Source: CAYMRB01 sp964392615 (GTDB lineage: Bacteria > Planctomycetota > UBA8108). From it: DNA of 25,314 nucleotides. A program made the translations under genes and the position numbers. The notes beneath the pieces were generated by a model, which searched no databases, had not been told where the DNA came from, and worked only from the letters and a program-made list of their open reading frames with translations. The stretch's first letter is position 1; every line of letters starts with the position of its first letter. Below, in pieces: positions 17,245 through 25,168 of this stretch. The stretch covers positions 1 to 25,314 of the forward strand of contig CAYMRB010000097.1 in NCBI GenBank assembly GCA_964392615.1, written 5' to 3'.

Positions 17245-17388
17245 TCAATCCTCGCGCGGCGCGGCGCCCTTGCTGGGCTGCTTGCGCAGCACGACGACGA
17301 GGATGACGGCGGCGATGGCGATCGGGCCCAAGGCGAGCGCGGCCAGGATGAGTAGCTCGAAGGGGCCAGGCATACCGAAAGCGAGCAT
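17245..17388 (-). CDS. Small single-helix membrane protein
   Basis: 47 residues with one hydrophobic helix (about 8-33, including FELLILAALALGPIAIAAVI) and a short charged tail (RKQPSKGAAPRED), so the C-terminus is probably cytoplasmic. ATG 17388 is chosen because GAGGT (17399-17395 on the minus strand) lies 6 nt upstream, the best Shine-Dalgarno in this part of the window; the frame would otherwise extend to 17436. The FGMPGPFELLIL start is reminiscent of short TatA-like membrane peptides, but the amphipathic helix of TatA is absent, so I do not call it Tat. It lies between an exported protein and the kinase-like gene, all on the minus strand. Confidence 0.6.
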   Translation of the reverse strand: MLAFGMPGPFELLILAALALGPIAIAAVILVVVLRKQPSKGAAPRED

Positions 17389-17487
17389 GGGTTGACCTCG
17401 TGACGGATGAGGCGGACAGAGGACCGACACCTTCACTCCTCGATTTCCGATGATGGAGATGTCGACAGCCGGGCGGGCCGATTTCTC

Positions 17488-18477
17488 CTACTTCGCGGCC
17501 TGCTGCGCCGCGGCGGCCTCCTCTAGCGACCGCAGGAAGTCGGCGAGCTCGGGGGCAACTCGGAATCCGGCGGGCGGCAGGCGGACGGCGAGGTCGAGAT
17601 CGTCGATCTCGGACCATTCGCGCTCTTCGTTCAGATCGATCTGATTGGCGGCGAACGGCCCGACGTAGCGCTTCCAATGCGCGAGCTCGACGTCGAAGAC
17701 GCGACTCTTCGACTTCTCGAGGGTAGCCCGCTTCGCGAGAAGCTCGATCTCGGCCGGGTTCTTCTCCAGGACCAGCGCGTTGAAGGGCTTCGACAGCTTG
17801 GGCTCTCGGGTGGTCCGCGATGACCCGCCGACGATCACGCCGCCGCGCTGGCGCCGTGAGATCGCGCTGTCGCCGCTGTCCCGGACGACCCAGAACTTCC
17901 GCACGCGCAGCTTCGCCTGACGCAGGTTCAGAGGCAATCCGGCGATCTTGGTCGCGATCCGGCGCTTGCGCGCGTCGCGCACGAGGATGGCGTCGCGCGT
18001 CAGATTCTTCGTCTGCGTGATGATCTGGACGTTGTCCGCGTCGCGGCGGTAGCCGGTGTTGCGCATCCGGATCACGAACAGGCTCGTGCCGCGATAGCGC
18101 TTCCAGCGGGGCAAGAGGCGAGCGACACGCTCGGCAGCCTTGTCGTGCGAGTAGCCGTGTTTGCGCTGATCGAGGTACGTGCGCGCGGCCTTGTACGCCA
18201 GGGCATCCGGCGCCAGGAACCCCTCCACCGTCAGGCCATCGATCCGCAGCGGCGCCGCGGCCCGCTCCCATTCGCCGAGGCGAAGCTCGAGCCGCTTGAC
18301 GAACTCGTCCTTCGGCGCGGGGGCTCCGGCCTTCGGCTCGACGGCGGGTTTCTTTTCCGGATCTTTCTTCGGCTCCTTCTTGCGCACGTCGGCGAGCACC
18401 GACGCGGAGAGGCTCAGAAGGGCGAAGAGGGCGAGAAGGACGGCAAACGAGCGGTGTCGACGGCCGTTGCAGTTCAT
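17488..18477 (-). CDS. Exported hypothetical protein
   Basis: 329 residues of unrecognised family. The N-terminus is a clear signal peptide: basic NGRRHRSF, a hydrophobic core (AVLLALFALLSLSASV) and likely cleavage after VLA. A low-complexity linker rich in K, P, E and A follows (about 31-57). The mature part has a helical segment (about 58-120), then a beta-rich domain (about 125-195) with SLFVIRMRNTGY and LRQAKLRVRKFWVVRDSG, resembling a binding or adhesion-like sandwich, and a helical C-terminus. No cysteine follows the signal in lipobox form. ATG 18477 is chosen for AGGA 8 nt upstream; GTG 18495 and ATG 18486 are alternatives. It heads the minus-strand group with the small membrane protein and the kinase-like gene. 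Function unknown. Confidence 0.75.
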   Translation of the reverse strand: MNCNGRRHRSFAVLLALFALLSLSASVLADVRKKEPKKDPEKKPAVEPKAGAPAPKDEFVKRLELRLGEWERAAAPLRIDGLTVEGFLAPDALAYKAARTYLDQRKHGYSHDKAAERVARLLPRWKRYRGTSLFVIRMRNTGYRRDADNVQIITQTKNLTRDAILVRDARKRRIATKIAGLPLNLRQAKLRVRKFWVVRDSGDSAISRRQRGGVIVGGSSRTTREPKLSKPFNALVLEKNPAEIELLAKRATLEKSKSRVFDVELAHWKRYVGPFAANQIDLNEEREWSEIDDLDLAVRLPPAGFRVAPELADFLRSLEEAAAAQQAAK

Positions 18478-18496
18478 GAACGCCATCCTAACCACT

Positions 18497-18598
18497 GCAT
18501 GGGCTGGCCGGAAGCGATGTTCCGTGCCTCCCGCAGCACCAGGGGCAGCCCATGCCGGCGGAGTTGGAGCCGACCGCTGCGCGGCGGCTCAACTCCGC
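18497..18598. promoter_or_regulatory. Structured divergent intergenic region (two adjacent inverted repeats)
   Basis: GCATGGGCTG (18497-18506) and CAGCCCATGC (18546-18555) are perfect 10-bp complements, with a small CGGAA/TTCCG hairpin inside (18509-18524). Directly after, 18558-18598 folds into a long hairpin: GCGGAGTTG pairs with CAACTCCGC, AGCCG with CGGCT and CCGC with GCGG, 18 bp interrupted by two single-base bulges and closed by a 3-nt loop. It lies between divergently transcribed genes. It may be a leader, a small RNA or a terminator-like barrier. No T-tract or clear promoter was seen. Confidence 0.5.
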
Positions 18599-18717
18599 AA
18601 CGGTTCGGATCCGGGCTTCGGGGCGCGTCGGCGGTGGCTCCCGAACGTTCCACCGGGGTAGAATCCTCGGTCCTGCAGGCTGTCCGTTTCACGGCTATTT
18701 TGGAGTTTATCGGCACC

Positions 18718-21700
18718 TTGCGCGTCCGCCCGTTTCCCATCGCAACGATCCTCTTTCTGCTCTCGGGTGCCCTCGGTCTCGGCTACGAGCTCGTGTGGAT
18801 CCGCAAGGCGGCGCTGGTTGTCGGCGCGAGCCAGATCGCGTTGTCGACCGTGTTGACGTCGTTCTTCCTCGGCATCGCGCTCGGCAGCTACGCGGTGGGG
18901 CGTTGGCTGCGGTCGCAGCGCTGGTCGCCGCTGTTCGTCTACGGGCTCTTCGAGCTCGCGATCGGCGTGTTCGCCGTCGCGTTCCCGTGGCTCTTCGACC
19001 TGCTCGAGTCGCTCTACGGCGCGATCTATCCCGTCGTCGAGGGATCGGCCGGCGCGCTGTTCGCGGTGCGCTTCCTGCTGCTCTTCCTGCTCGTCCTCGT
19101 GCCGACGTTCTTCATGGGCGGCACGCTGCCGCTGCTGCTCGACGGGCTCGTCGCGGAGGATCGCTCCATCGGGTCACGCACGAGCTTCCTGTACGGCATC
19201 AACATTCTCGGCGCCGTGGGCGGCGTGCTCGTCACGTGCTATTGGGCGATTCCGGCGCTCGGCATGGACGGCACGAGCCAGGTCGGCGGCATCGGGAACT
19301 TCCTCGTCGGCGCGTTCGCTCTCGTCGCGTTCCGCAAGCACCGGCCGCTCCACGCGATCGACGGCGAAGACGCGGCCGAGGAGGCGGGAGCCGAGCCTGC
19401 GAAGGAGGACGCGGCGTCGGACGCGGTCAGCCCGTTCGGCGAACGCACCGTGTTCTTTCCGGCCGCCGCGTTCGCTTCCGGGCTCCTGGCGATCGCGTAC
19501 CAGGTCTGCTGGGCGCGGTACTTCACGCTCTTCCACACGACGACGGTCTACATCACCGCACTCCTTCTCGCGGTGTACCTGCTCGCGCTCGCGGTCGGCA
19601 GCTTCCTCCTGGCGCCGCTCCTGGCGCGGCGTTGGAATCCGCTGCGCATTCTCGCGTTCGTGCAGGCGCTGGTGCCGCCCGCAGCGCTCTTCATGATCGG
19701 GTGGTGGCAGAAGGCCGACTATTCGGTCGCGCTCAAAGGCCTGCGCTACGAGGTCGGAGGCACGGTCTACTCTCCGATCAAGCCGACGCTCGAGATCGAC
19801 GCCGACTATGCCGACTATTTCCTATTCTGGAGCGAGAAGCTCGACGCGGTCTTCTTCGCGCCGTTCTTCCAGATCGCGCTGGCGATCTTCGTTCCGGTCG
19901 TGCTGATCGGCGTCGGATTGCCGTCGCTGATCGCCGGCGCGGCGCGCCACTCGGCGGGCCTGCGGGCCATCTCCGGCCGGCTCGTGTTCTGGAACACGCT
20001 CGGCTCGAGCGCTGGCGGCTTCATGGCCGGCTACGCGTTCCTGCCGGTCCTCGGCCTCCACTGGACGCTCATCTCGCTCGGTATCGGATCGCTCCTGCTG
20101 TCCGTCGCGGCGCTGCTCGCATCGTCGAGGACCGACCCCGGGCAGAGCGTCCAGTTGTCGCGCCAGGAGCGGCGCCACGGACAGGAAGCGGCCGCGGCGG
20201 CTGGCGACTGGAGCCGTCCGTTCTATTGGGGCTTCCTCGGCGCGAGCCTGATCGGCGTCGTGGCGTTCGTCGTGGTTCGGCCCGACACGAGCCGCGACAC
20301 GATCCGTCGCTTCGGCTACGGCCGCAATACCGGCATCGAGAGGATGCCGCTCGTCGAGGTGCTCGAGGGACCCCTCGTCACCGCCTGGGTCTTCGACGAC
20401 GAGAACAGCCTGCAGGTCGGCTCCGGACACGTGTCGCTCGCGGTGACTTACAAGAAGGACGCGTCCACGCAGGCGATCCAGGGGCACATCCCGGTCCTGT
20501 TCTATCCGCAGAAGGAGTCCCCGCGCGATTGTCTGGGCATCTGCCTCGGCTCCGGGCAGTCGTTCGGCGCGCTCCTGATGTACGACGAAGTCGAAACGCT
20601 CGACGTGGTCGACATCTCGACCGAGATGACGGATCTCTCGCTGCGCTACTTCGGCGAGGCCCCTCCGGACGGCGGCGAGCCGTACAACCATGACCTCGGC
20701 ATCGATCCGCGCGTGACGTTCCACATCGACGATGGCCGCCACTTCGTCGACCGTGCTCCGGACGCGTCATACGACATCGTGTCGATGGAGCCACCGCCGC
20801 CGACCGCGGACGGCGTGTGCAGTCTGTACTCGCTGGAGTTCTACGAGGGCGTGCGCCGCATCTTGCGCGACGGCGGGGTGTTCATGCAGTGGTTGCCGCT
20901 CTACCGCATCACGCCTCTCGACACGCGCGGCATCATCAAGACGCAGGCGGCGGTGTTTCCCGAGACCTTCGTGGTCAAGGTCGGCGGCGACGACTTCATG
21001 GTCGTCAGCTATCCACGAGCGCCTCGGTTCGATCTGTTGGCGCTGCGAGAGCGGTGCAAGGTGTTCGCGACCGAGCGCATGCTGAAGGGGCGCAAGTGGG
21101 CCGGCGCCTGCCAGCACGAGATCGCGTCTCCCGAGGGTGTCCTGTCTCTGCTCCTGATGGGGCCCGAAGACGTCGCGAAGATGGAGCCGCCGATGCACGC
21201 GAACGGCGAGCCGATGTTCTATCGCGACGACACGCAGATTCTGAGCTACTCGAGTGGCGATCGTTGGCTGCTGCGCCTCTATCGCGGTCCGGTGCTCTCG
21301 AGCATCGCATTCACGGGCCTCGCGCTGTCGAGTTTCCACACGCTGTCGAAGTACACGGATCCACCGCTCGACGCGACGGCAGCCCGCGCGCTGAGCAAGG
21401 AGCGCGCGGAGTCGCTCGCCGGGTTCAACACGTACCGGTCGCCGCCCCTTGTTCACGCGTTGGAACAACGTCTCGACGCGGAGCGCAGGGCGGGCCTCGA
21501 GTTCATCGACGGGCTCGATGTCGACGCGCTCGCGGGTGTCGAGTTGCGCTACGACGCCTTGACGCAGCCGTTCGACAAGGCGGCTCTGGCCATGTCGATC
21601 GCCCGCGCCTACGACGCGATCCTCGCCAAGGAGAAGGCATACGAGTGGATCGGGCGCTCGCTCGAGGCCTATCCCGAGAACAAGCTGCCGCAGCACGTGC

Positions 21701-21885
21701 TCGTCGCCGCGACGATCGTCGAGAACCGCATCGCGGTCTGGTCCGACGTCGCGGAGAGCTCGATCGACCGCCTGTGGTCCGAGCACCGCGGCTCCGACAT
21801 CGTTCGCGCGATGATGAAGGTGCTGGAGGACTACCGCGAGCGCGAGGCGGACAAGAACGCGAAGTACCTGTTCCCGTCGCGGTAG
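18718..21885 (+). CDS. Large membrane protein with spermidine synthase-like domain
   Basis: 1055 residues from TTG 18718. The N-terminal part (about 1-540) has many hydrophobic helices (around a dozen) in two groups separated by an acidic loop near residues 215-240. Residues about 580-760 form a spermidine synthase-like methyltransferase-fold domain: KKDASTQAIQGHIPVL, the nucleotide loop CLGSGQSFG, DVVDIS, DPRVTFHIDDGRHFV and SLYSLEFYEGVRRILRDGGV. The usual active-site block reads DIVSMEPPPP, as in the membrane-fused family rather than soluble polyamine synthases, so polyamine synthesis is not established. Residues about 860-1055 are helical and TPR-like. No ATG lies near the first helix; TTG 18718 follows GGAG (18702-18705), and the long frame upstream to 18145 is antisense to the exported protein gene. 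Confidence 0.88.
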   Translation: MRVRPFPIATILFLLSGALGLGYELVWIRKAALVVGASQIALSTVLTSFFLGIALGSYAVGRWLRSQRWSPLFVYGLFELAIGVFAVAFPWLFDLLESLYGAIYPVVEGSAGALFAVRFLLLFLLVLVPTFFMGGTLPLLLDGLVAEDRSIGSRTSFLYGINILGAVGGVLVTCYWAIPALGMDGTSQVGGIGNFLVGAFALVAFRKHRPLHAIDGEDAAEEAGAEPAKEDAASDAVSPFGERTVFFPAAAFASGLLAIAYQVCWARYFTLFHTTTVYITALLLAVYLLALAVGSFLLAPLLARRWNPLRILAFVQALVPPAALFMIGWWQKADYSVALKGLRYEVGGTVYSPIKPTLEIDADYADYFLFWSEKLDAVFFAPFFQIALAIFVPVVLIGVGLPSLIAGAARHSAGLRAISGRLVFWNTLGSSAGGFMAGYAFLPVLGLHWTLISLGIGSLLLSVAALLASSRTDPGQSVQLSRQERRHGQEAAAAAGDWSRPFYWGFLGASLIGVVAFVVVRPDTSRDTIRRFGYGRNTGIERMPLVEVLEGPLVTAWVFDDENSLQVGSGHVSLAVTYKKDASTQAIQGHIPVLFYPQKESPRDCLGICLGSGQSFGALLMYDEVETLDVVDISTEMTDLSLRYFGEAPPDGGEPYNHDLGIDPRVTFHIDDGRHFVDRAPDASYDIVSMEPPPPTADGVCSLYSLEFYEGVRRILRDGGVFMQWLPLYRITPLDTRGIIKTQAAVFPETFVVKVGGDDFMVVSYPRAPRFDLLALRERCKVFATERMLKGRKWAGACQHEIASPEGVLSLLLMGPEDVAKMEPPMHANGEPMFYRDDTQILSYSSGDRWLLRLYRGPVLSSIAFTGLALSSFHTLSKYTDPPLDATAARALSKERAESLAGFNTYRSPPLVHALEQRLDAERRAGLEFIDGLDVDALAGVELRYDALTQPFDKAALAMSIARAYDAILAKEKAYEWIGRSLEAYPENKLPQHVLVAATIVENRIAVWSDVAESSIDRLWSEHRGSDIVRAMMKVLEDYREREADKNAKYLFPSR

Positions 21886-21904
21886 CGCTGTCCCTCGCGG
21901 CCGG

Positions 21905-21930
21905 CTCTCGGGCGTTACGCCTCTCGGGCG
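21905..21930. repeat. Short direct repeat between convergent genes
   Basis: CTCTCGGGCG occurs twice, at 21905-21914 and 21921-21930, in the 46-bp gap between the spermidine synthase-like gene and the methyltransferase stop. GGCG-TTA-CGCC within it could form a tiny hairpin, too weak to call a terminator. Confidence 0.3.
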
Positions 21931-21931
21931 G

Positions 21932-22453
21932 CTAGACGATCTCCCACTGGCGCAGGATCTCGTACAGCACTACGCCGAACGCGGTGGCGACGTTGATCGA
22001 GTTCTTGTAGCCGTGCATCGGGATCTCGACCGTCGCGTCGCATCGCTCGAGGACCTCCGGTCGAATGCCGTGGACCTCGTGTCCGAAGACGACGGCGACC
22101 GGCCGCGGCCACCGAAATCGGGTGTGCGCGACGGCGCCGTCGGCCACCTCGACGGCGATCACCGGAATCGCGCGCTCGACGAGCGAATCGACGGCGTCGA
22201 GCGCCTTGCGATGGTAGCTCCAGGGCACGTAGTCCGTGGCTCCCAGCGCGGTGCGCGCCAGGCGATCGTTCGGGGGAAACGCGGTCATGCCGCACAGGTG
22301 GATATGCTCCGCCGGCGCCGCGTCGGCCGTGCGGAAGATCGATCCGACGTTGAACGCGCTGCGGATGTTGTCCAGCACGACCGTGACGGGCTGGCGCGGC
22401 AGCGACGGAACATCATCGGCGGGGATGCCGGCGTAGTGGGGCTCGATTACCAT
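21932..22453 (-). CDS. SpoU/TrmH-family RNA 2'-O-methyltransferase (domain or separate protein)
   Basis: This is the C-terminal 173 residues of a longer open frame reaching 23131, given separately because it may be made on its own from ATG 22453. SPOUT-fold enzymes transfer a methyl group from S-adenosylmethionine to a ribose 2'-OH in tRNA or rRNA. The three family motifs are present: motif 1 DNIRSAFNVGSIFRTADA, motif 2 VAVVFGHEVHGIRPEVL and motif 3 VEIPMHGYKNSINVATAFGV. The size equals that of a minimal SpoU domain lacking an RNA-binding extension. Substrate cannot be told from sequence. ATG 22453 has no convincing Shine-Dalgarno. The gene converges with the spermidine synthase-like gene. 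Confidence 0.88.
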   Translation of the reverse strand: MVIEPHYAGIPADDVPSLPRQPVTVVLDNIRSAFNVGSIFRTADAAPAEHIHLCGMTAFPPNDRLARTALGATDYVPWSYHRKALDAVDSLVERAIPVIAVEVADGAVAHTRFRWPRPVAVVFGHEVHGIRPEVLERCDATVEIPMHGYKNSINVATAFGVVLYEILRQWEIV

Positions 22454-23131
22454 GGTCCGTCGATGATGGCTCCGGACCAGCGTTTGTCGAGCCGCCAGTC
22501 TCCCGGTGTCCGGGCGTTCGTCTCGGGTCCGACTCGATGCGGCTGGGCGGTCCTTCTCGCTCGCCTTCTCCTTGTCGGGGTCCTTGACGACCTCGCTGAG
22601 GCGCAGGAGCTTGGCGCTGATGCGGATTTTCTGCCGTCGGGCCCGGTCGACATTGACCTGGATGAAGACCTTGCCCTTGCGGACAAGGAGCGCCATGACG
22701 CCTCCTCGACGCGTGAAGGTCGGATCATCGCTGACCGACAGGATGGGTCGTTTCTCCAGCGTCTTGGCGATGGCGGCGAACTTCTTGCGCTCCGACGAAC
22801 AGACGAAGACCAGATGGCAGCGCTTGGCGTCGTCGACCTTGCGGAGACGCTTGACGACGAGTCGTCGACCGTGCGCCCGCTCGCCGTTCATCGCCTTCTC
22901 GATGGCCGTCGCGATGGGGTCCTTGCCGAGGATGCCGACGACGAGCGGTGCTTGCTCCTTCTTGTCGTCGAAAGCGTTCGCAGGCCAGTCGACGAAGAGA
23001 ATCACCTTGAGGAGCACCACCGACTTGAACTCGCGTTCGGCGTTCGCACTCTTGTCGTCACCGATGCTGAGCCTGCTCGGAATCAGCGCCGAGAGCACGA
23101 GGGCCGCTGCGAGTAGGGACCGGTGGTTCAC
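21932..23131 (-). CDS. YfiR/DUF4154 domain protein joined in frame to a SpoU/TrmH methyltransferase
   Basis: The open frame from GTG 23131 encodes 399 residues. Residues 1-24 resemble a signal peptide (LLAAALVLSALIPSRLS). Residues about 33-190 match YfiR/DUF4154: FKSVVLLKVILFVDWPANAF, VVGILGKDP, CHLVFVCSSERKKF, ILSVSDDPTFTRRGGVM and IRISAKLLRLSEVV. YfiR is a periplasmic regulator of an inner-membrane diguanylate cyclase in Pseudomonas. A charged linker (about 190-226) leads into the methyltransferase at residue 227, with no stop between. Exporting a cytoplasmic RNA enzyme makes little sense, so the fusion may be a frameshift or a chance open junction. It starts 24 bp after the receptor gene, with which it is probably cotranscribed. 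Confidence 0.75.
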   Translation of the reverse strand: MNHRSLLAAALVLSALIPSRLSIGDDKSANAEREFKSVVLLKVILFVDWPANAFDDKKEQAPLVVGILGKDPIATAIEKAMNGERAHGRRLVVKRLRKVDDAKRCHLVFVCSSERKKFAAIAKTLEKRPILSVSDDPTFTRRGGVMALLVRKGKVFIQVNVDRARRQKIRISAKLLRLSEVVKDPDKEKASEKDRPAASSRTRDERPDTGRLAARQTLVRSHHRRTMVIEPHYAGIPADDVPSLPRQPVTVVLDNIRSAFNVGSIFRTADAAPAEHIHLCGMTAFPPNDRLARTALGATDYVPWSYHRKALDAVDSLVERAIPVIAVEVADGAVAHTRFRWPRPVAVVFGHEVHGIRPEVLERCDATVEIPMHGYKNSINVATAFGVVLYEILRQWEIV

Positions 23132-23155
23132 GAGAGGGGACCGCTGCCCGAAGGC

Positions 23156-25168
23156 CTAGTGGCGGAACGTGAGCATGAAGTAGAATCCGCGTTCGACTTC
23201 GTACGCGTCGGTGAGGATCACGTTGCCGAACTCGGGGTGTCGATCGTCGAGGAGATTCTGCCCGACCAGGCGAACCTCGAGGAAGTCCGTCGGGCGCCAC
23301 GTCAGCCCCAGGTCGAGCCGGAAGTAGCTCGGAACGCCGTGTGCACCGAGCGAGTCGACCCAGTAGAGCGCGAGGTCCTGCGAGAGGTCCCACGGCAGCG
23401 ACAGGTGCGAGTGCACCTGAAACTGATTGCGCGGGCTCTGGCGCTCCGCATCTTCGGCGATCGGGCTGTTGCTGGTTGGCGCGTGAAGCGCCATGCCGAG
23501 GAACGTGTAGGACCCCGACACGTTCCAGAAATCGGTGACGTGCCACTTCGCCTCGACCTCGACACCCCAGGTCTCGGCGTCCATCTCGTCGTCGAAGTAG
23601 AGTGGCTGGAGCAGGTGAGGCGGCGGTCCGGCTTGCGGCAGAATGGCGCCGGGTTCGTAGGTGTCAAGATGCTCGTAGATGTTGAAGAAGCCCGCGATCT
23701 CGAGCGCCACCTGCTCGACCGGCTGTGTCCGGTAGCCGAGCTCGAAGGCGAGGAGATCCTCGCTCTCGATCCCGCGGCGGCCTCGGAGCTCGGTCCAGAC
23801 TGGCAGCGGAACGGTGGGCGGGTTCGGTGCCATGGCGGTCAGCGGGACGATGACGTCGTCGATCGCGCGCGACGGTGTGCGCACGGCGCGCGACACGGCT
23901 CCCCAGACGGTGTGGTTCTTCGCCGGGGTCAATAGCAGCCGGCCGCTGGGCTGGATCTCGAACTTCGTGTGGTCGTTGTATTCGGCCTTGGTGCCGATGG
24001 TCAGTCGCAGCAGGTCTTCTGCGAGGGTGATCTCGTCCTGCAGGAAAGCGCTGACGAGGTGGACCGCGCGGTGCTTGTCGTTGAACGCCAGGAATGGGCC
24101 CGAGAAGACTTCGTCGTTCGAGTAGCGGTAGTCGAGGCCCCAGACCACGTCCTGACGCAAGGGCAACTCGAGATGATGCTGGACGCTCGCTTCGATCATG
24201 TCGCGGTTTTCGCCAGCGACCATCTCGCGGCGCGACGTGTGATCGTAGTAGATCTGGACCTGAAGGTCCTGGCTATCGGAGATTTCGTGGAACCATCGCC
24301 CGAGCAGGTGGCCGCCGTAGGCGCGGTTCTGGTCGGCCAGGGTGACGGCGTACGGAGCGACCAGGGTCGGAAACGCTCGACGCGTTCCGAACTCGACGTA
24401 GTGCAGGCCACCCAGCAGCGTCACCGTGTCCGACGAGCGAGGATCCCAGTCGACCCGAAAGCCTGAGTGCAGGCCGTACCAATCGTCACCGACCTGGTGC
24501 CCTCCCGCGTTGACCAGCCCGTCGCGCAGAAAGCCCTTCGCCCAGATTCGATAGTGGAGGTCCTCGCCGATCGCGCTGCCGTAGCGCGCGCCGACGAAGG
24601 CTTGCTCCTCCGTGCCACCGCCCGCGAAGGCGTGGACGCCGTGTGTCTGCGCGGCCGACTTCGTCACGATGTTGATGACGCCGTTGACCGCGTTCGCCCC
24701 CCACAGAGTGCCGCCGGGACCCCGTACGACCTCGATGCGCTCGATGTCGGCGAGGACCGTGTCCTGGACCTCCCAGAAGACTCCCGCGAAGAGCGGCGTG
24801 TAGATCGTGCGCCCGTCGATCATCACGAGAAGCTTGTTCGCGAACCGATCGTTGAACCCGCGTGCGCTGATCGCCCAACGAGTCGCATCGATTCGTGCGA
24901 CCTGCAGGCCGGGCACCATGCGCAGGATTTCCGGAATACTGCGCAAGCCCGATCGTCGGATGTCCTCCTGCGTGATCACGTGCACCGCGGCGGCGGCGCG
25001 CCGAGAGGATTCCTCCTTCTTCGAGGCGATCGTGATCGGAATATCGAGGATTTCTTCGAGGCTCAGGCTCTTGAGATCCTCGGCCGACTCGATATCGAAA
25101 CCGAATTCCGTATCGGCAGCCCGCGCTGTCGACACGAGTATCGCCAGAAGAGCCGTCGATGCTCTCAT
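23156..25168 (-). CDS. TonB-dependent outer-membrane receptor
   Basis: 670 residues from ATG 25168. It begins with a signal peptide (LLAILVSTARA, likely cut before AD), then LSLEEILDIPITIASKKE, a segment typical of receptors encoded beside YfiR/DUF4154 proteins. The plug domain follows (about 50-160): VHVITQEDIRRSGLRSIPEI, ARGFNDRFANKLLVMIDGR, ERIEVVRGPGGTLWGANAVN and GVINIVTKSA. The rest is a beta-barrel rich in aromatic strands, ending in FYFMLTFRH with a terminal aromatic typical of outer-membrane barrels. Such receptors import ligands using energy from TonB; the ligand is unknown. Start 25168 is chosen for the signal peptide; the frame extends to 25282. The next gene is 24 bp downstream on the same strand. 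Confidence 0.93.
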   Translation of the reverse strand: MRASTALLAILVSTARAADTEFGFDIESAEDLKSLSLEEILDIPITIASKKEESSRRAAAAVHVITQEDIRRSGLRSIPEILRMVPGLQVARIDATRWAISARGFNDRFANKLLVMIDGRTIYTPLFAGVFWEVQDTVLADIERIEVVRGPGGTLWGANAVNGVINIVTKSAAQTHGVHAFAGGGTEEQAFVGARYGSAIGEDLHYRIWAKGFLRDGLVNAGGHQVGDDWYGLHSGFRVDWDPRSSDTVTLLGGLHYVEFGTRRAFPTLVAPYAVTLADQNRAYGGHLLGRWFHEISDSQDLQVQIYYDHTSRREMVAGENRDMIEASVQHHLELPLRQDVVWGLDYRYSNDEVFSGPFLAFNDKHRAVHLVSAFLQDEITLAEDLLRLTIGTKAEYNDHTKFEIQPSGRLLLTPAKNHTVWGAVSRAVRTPSRAIDDVIVPLTAMAPNPPTVPLPVWTELRGRRGIESEDLLAFELGYRTQPVEQVALEIAGFFNIYEHLDTYEPGAILPQAGPPPHLLQPLYFDDEMDAETWGVEVEAKWHVTDFWNVSGSYTFLGMALHAPTSNSPIAEDAERQSPRNQFQVHSHLSLPWDLSQDLALYWVDSLGAHGVPSYFRLDLGLTWRPTDFLEVRLVGQNLLDDRHPEFGNVILTDAYEVERGFYFMLTFRH

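Noticed and set aside
14464..17355. A 963-codon open frame on the plus strand opposite the kinase-like gene
   Set aside because: High-GC codon bias keeps antisense frames open. Its protein has no recognisable motifs, whereas the minus-strand frame has clear kinase motifs.
17245..17388. TatA translocase subunit
   Set aside because: Only a single helix with a short charged tail is present; the amphipathic helix and the conserved FG hinge of TatA are missing.
18145..18717. Extension of the spermidine synthase-like frame to an ATG at 18145
   Set aside because: It is antisense to the exported-protein gene and crosses the inverted repeats. The encoded residues show no helix or motif of the family, so TTG 18718 was preferred.
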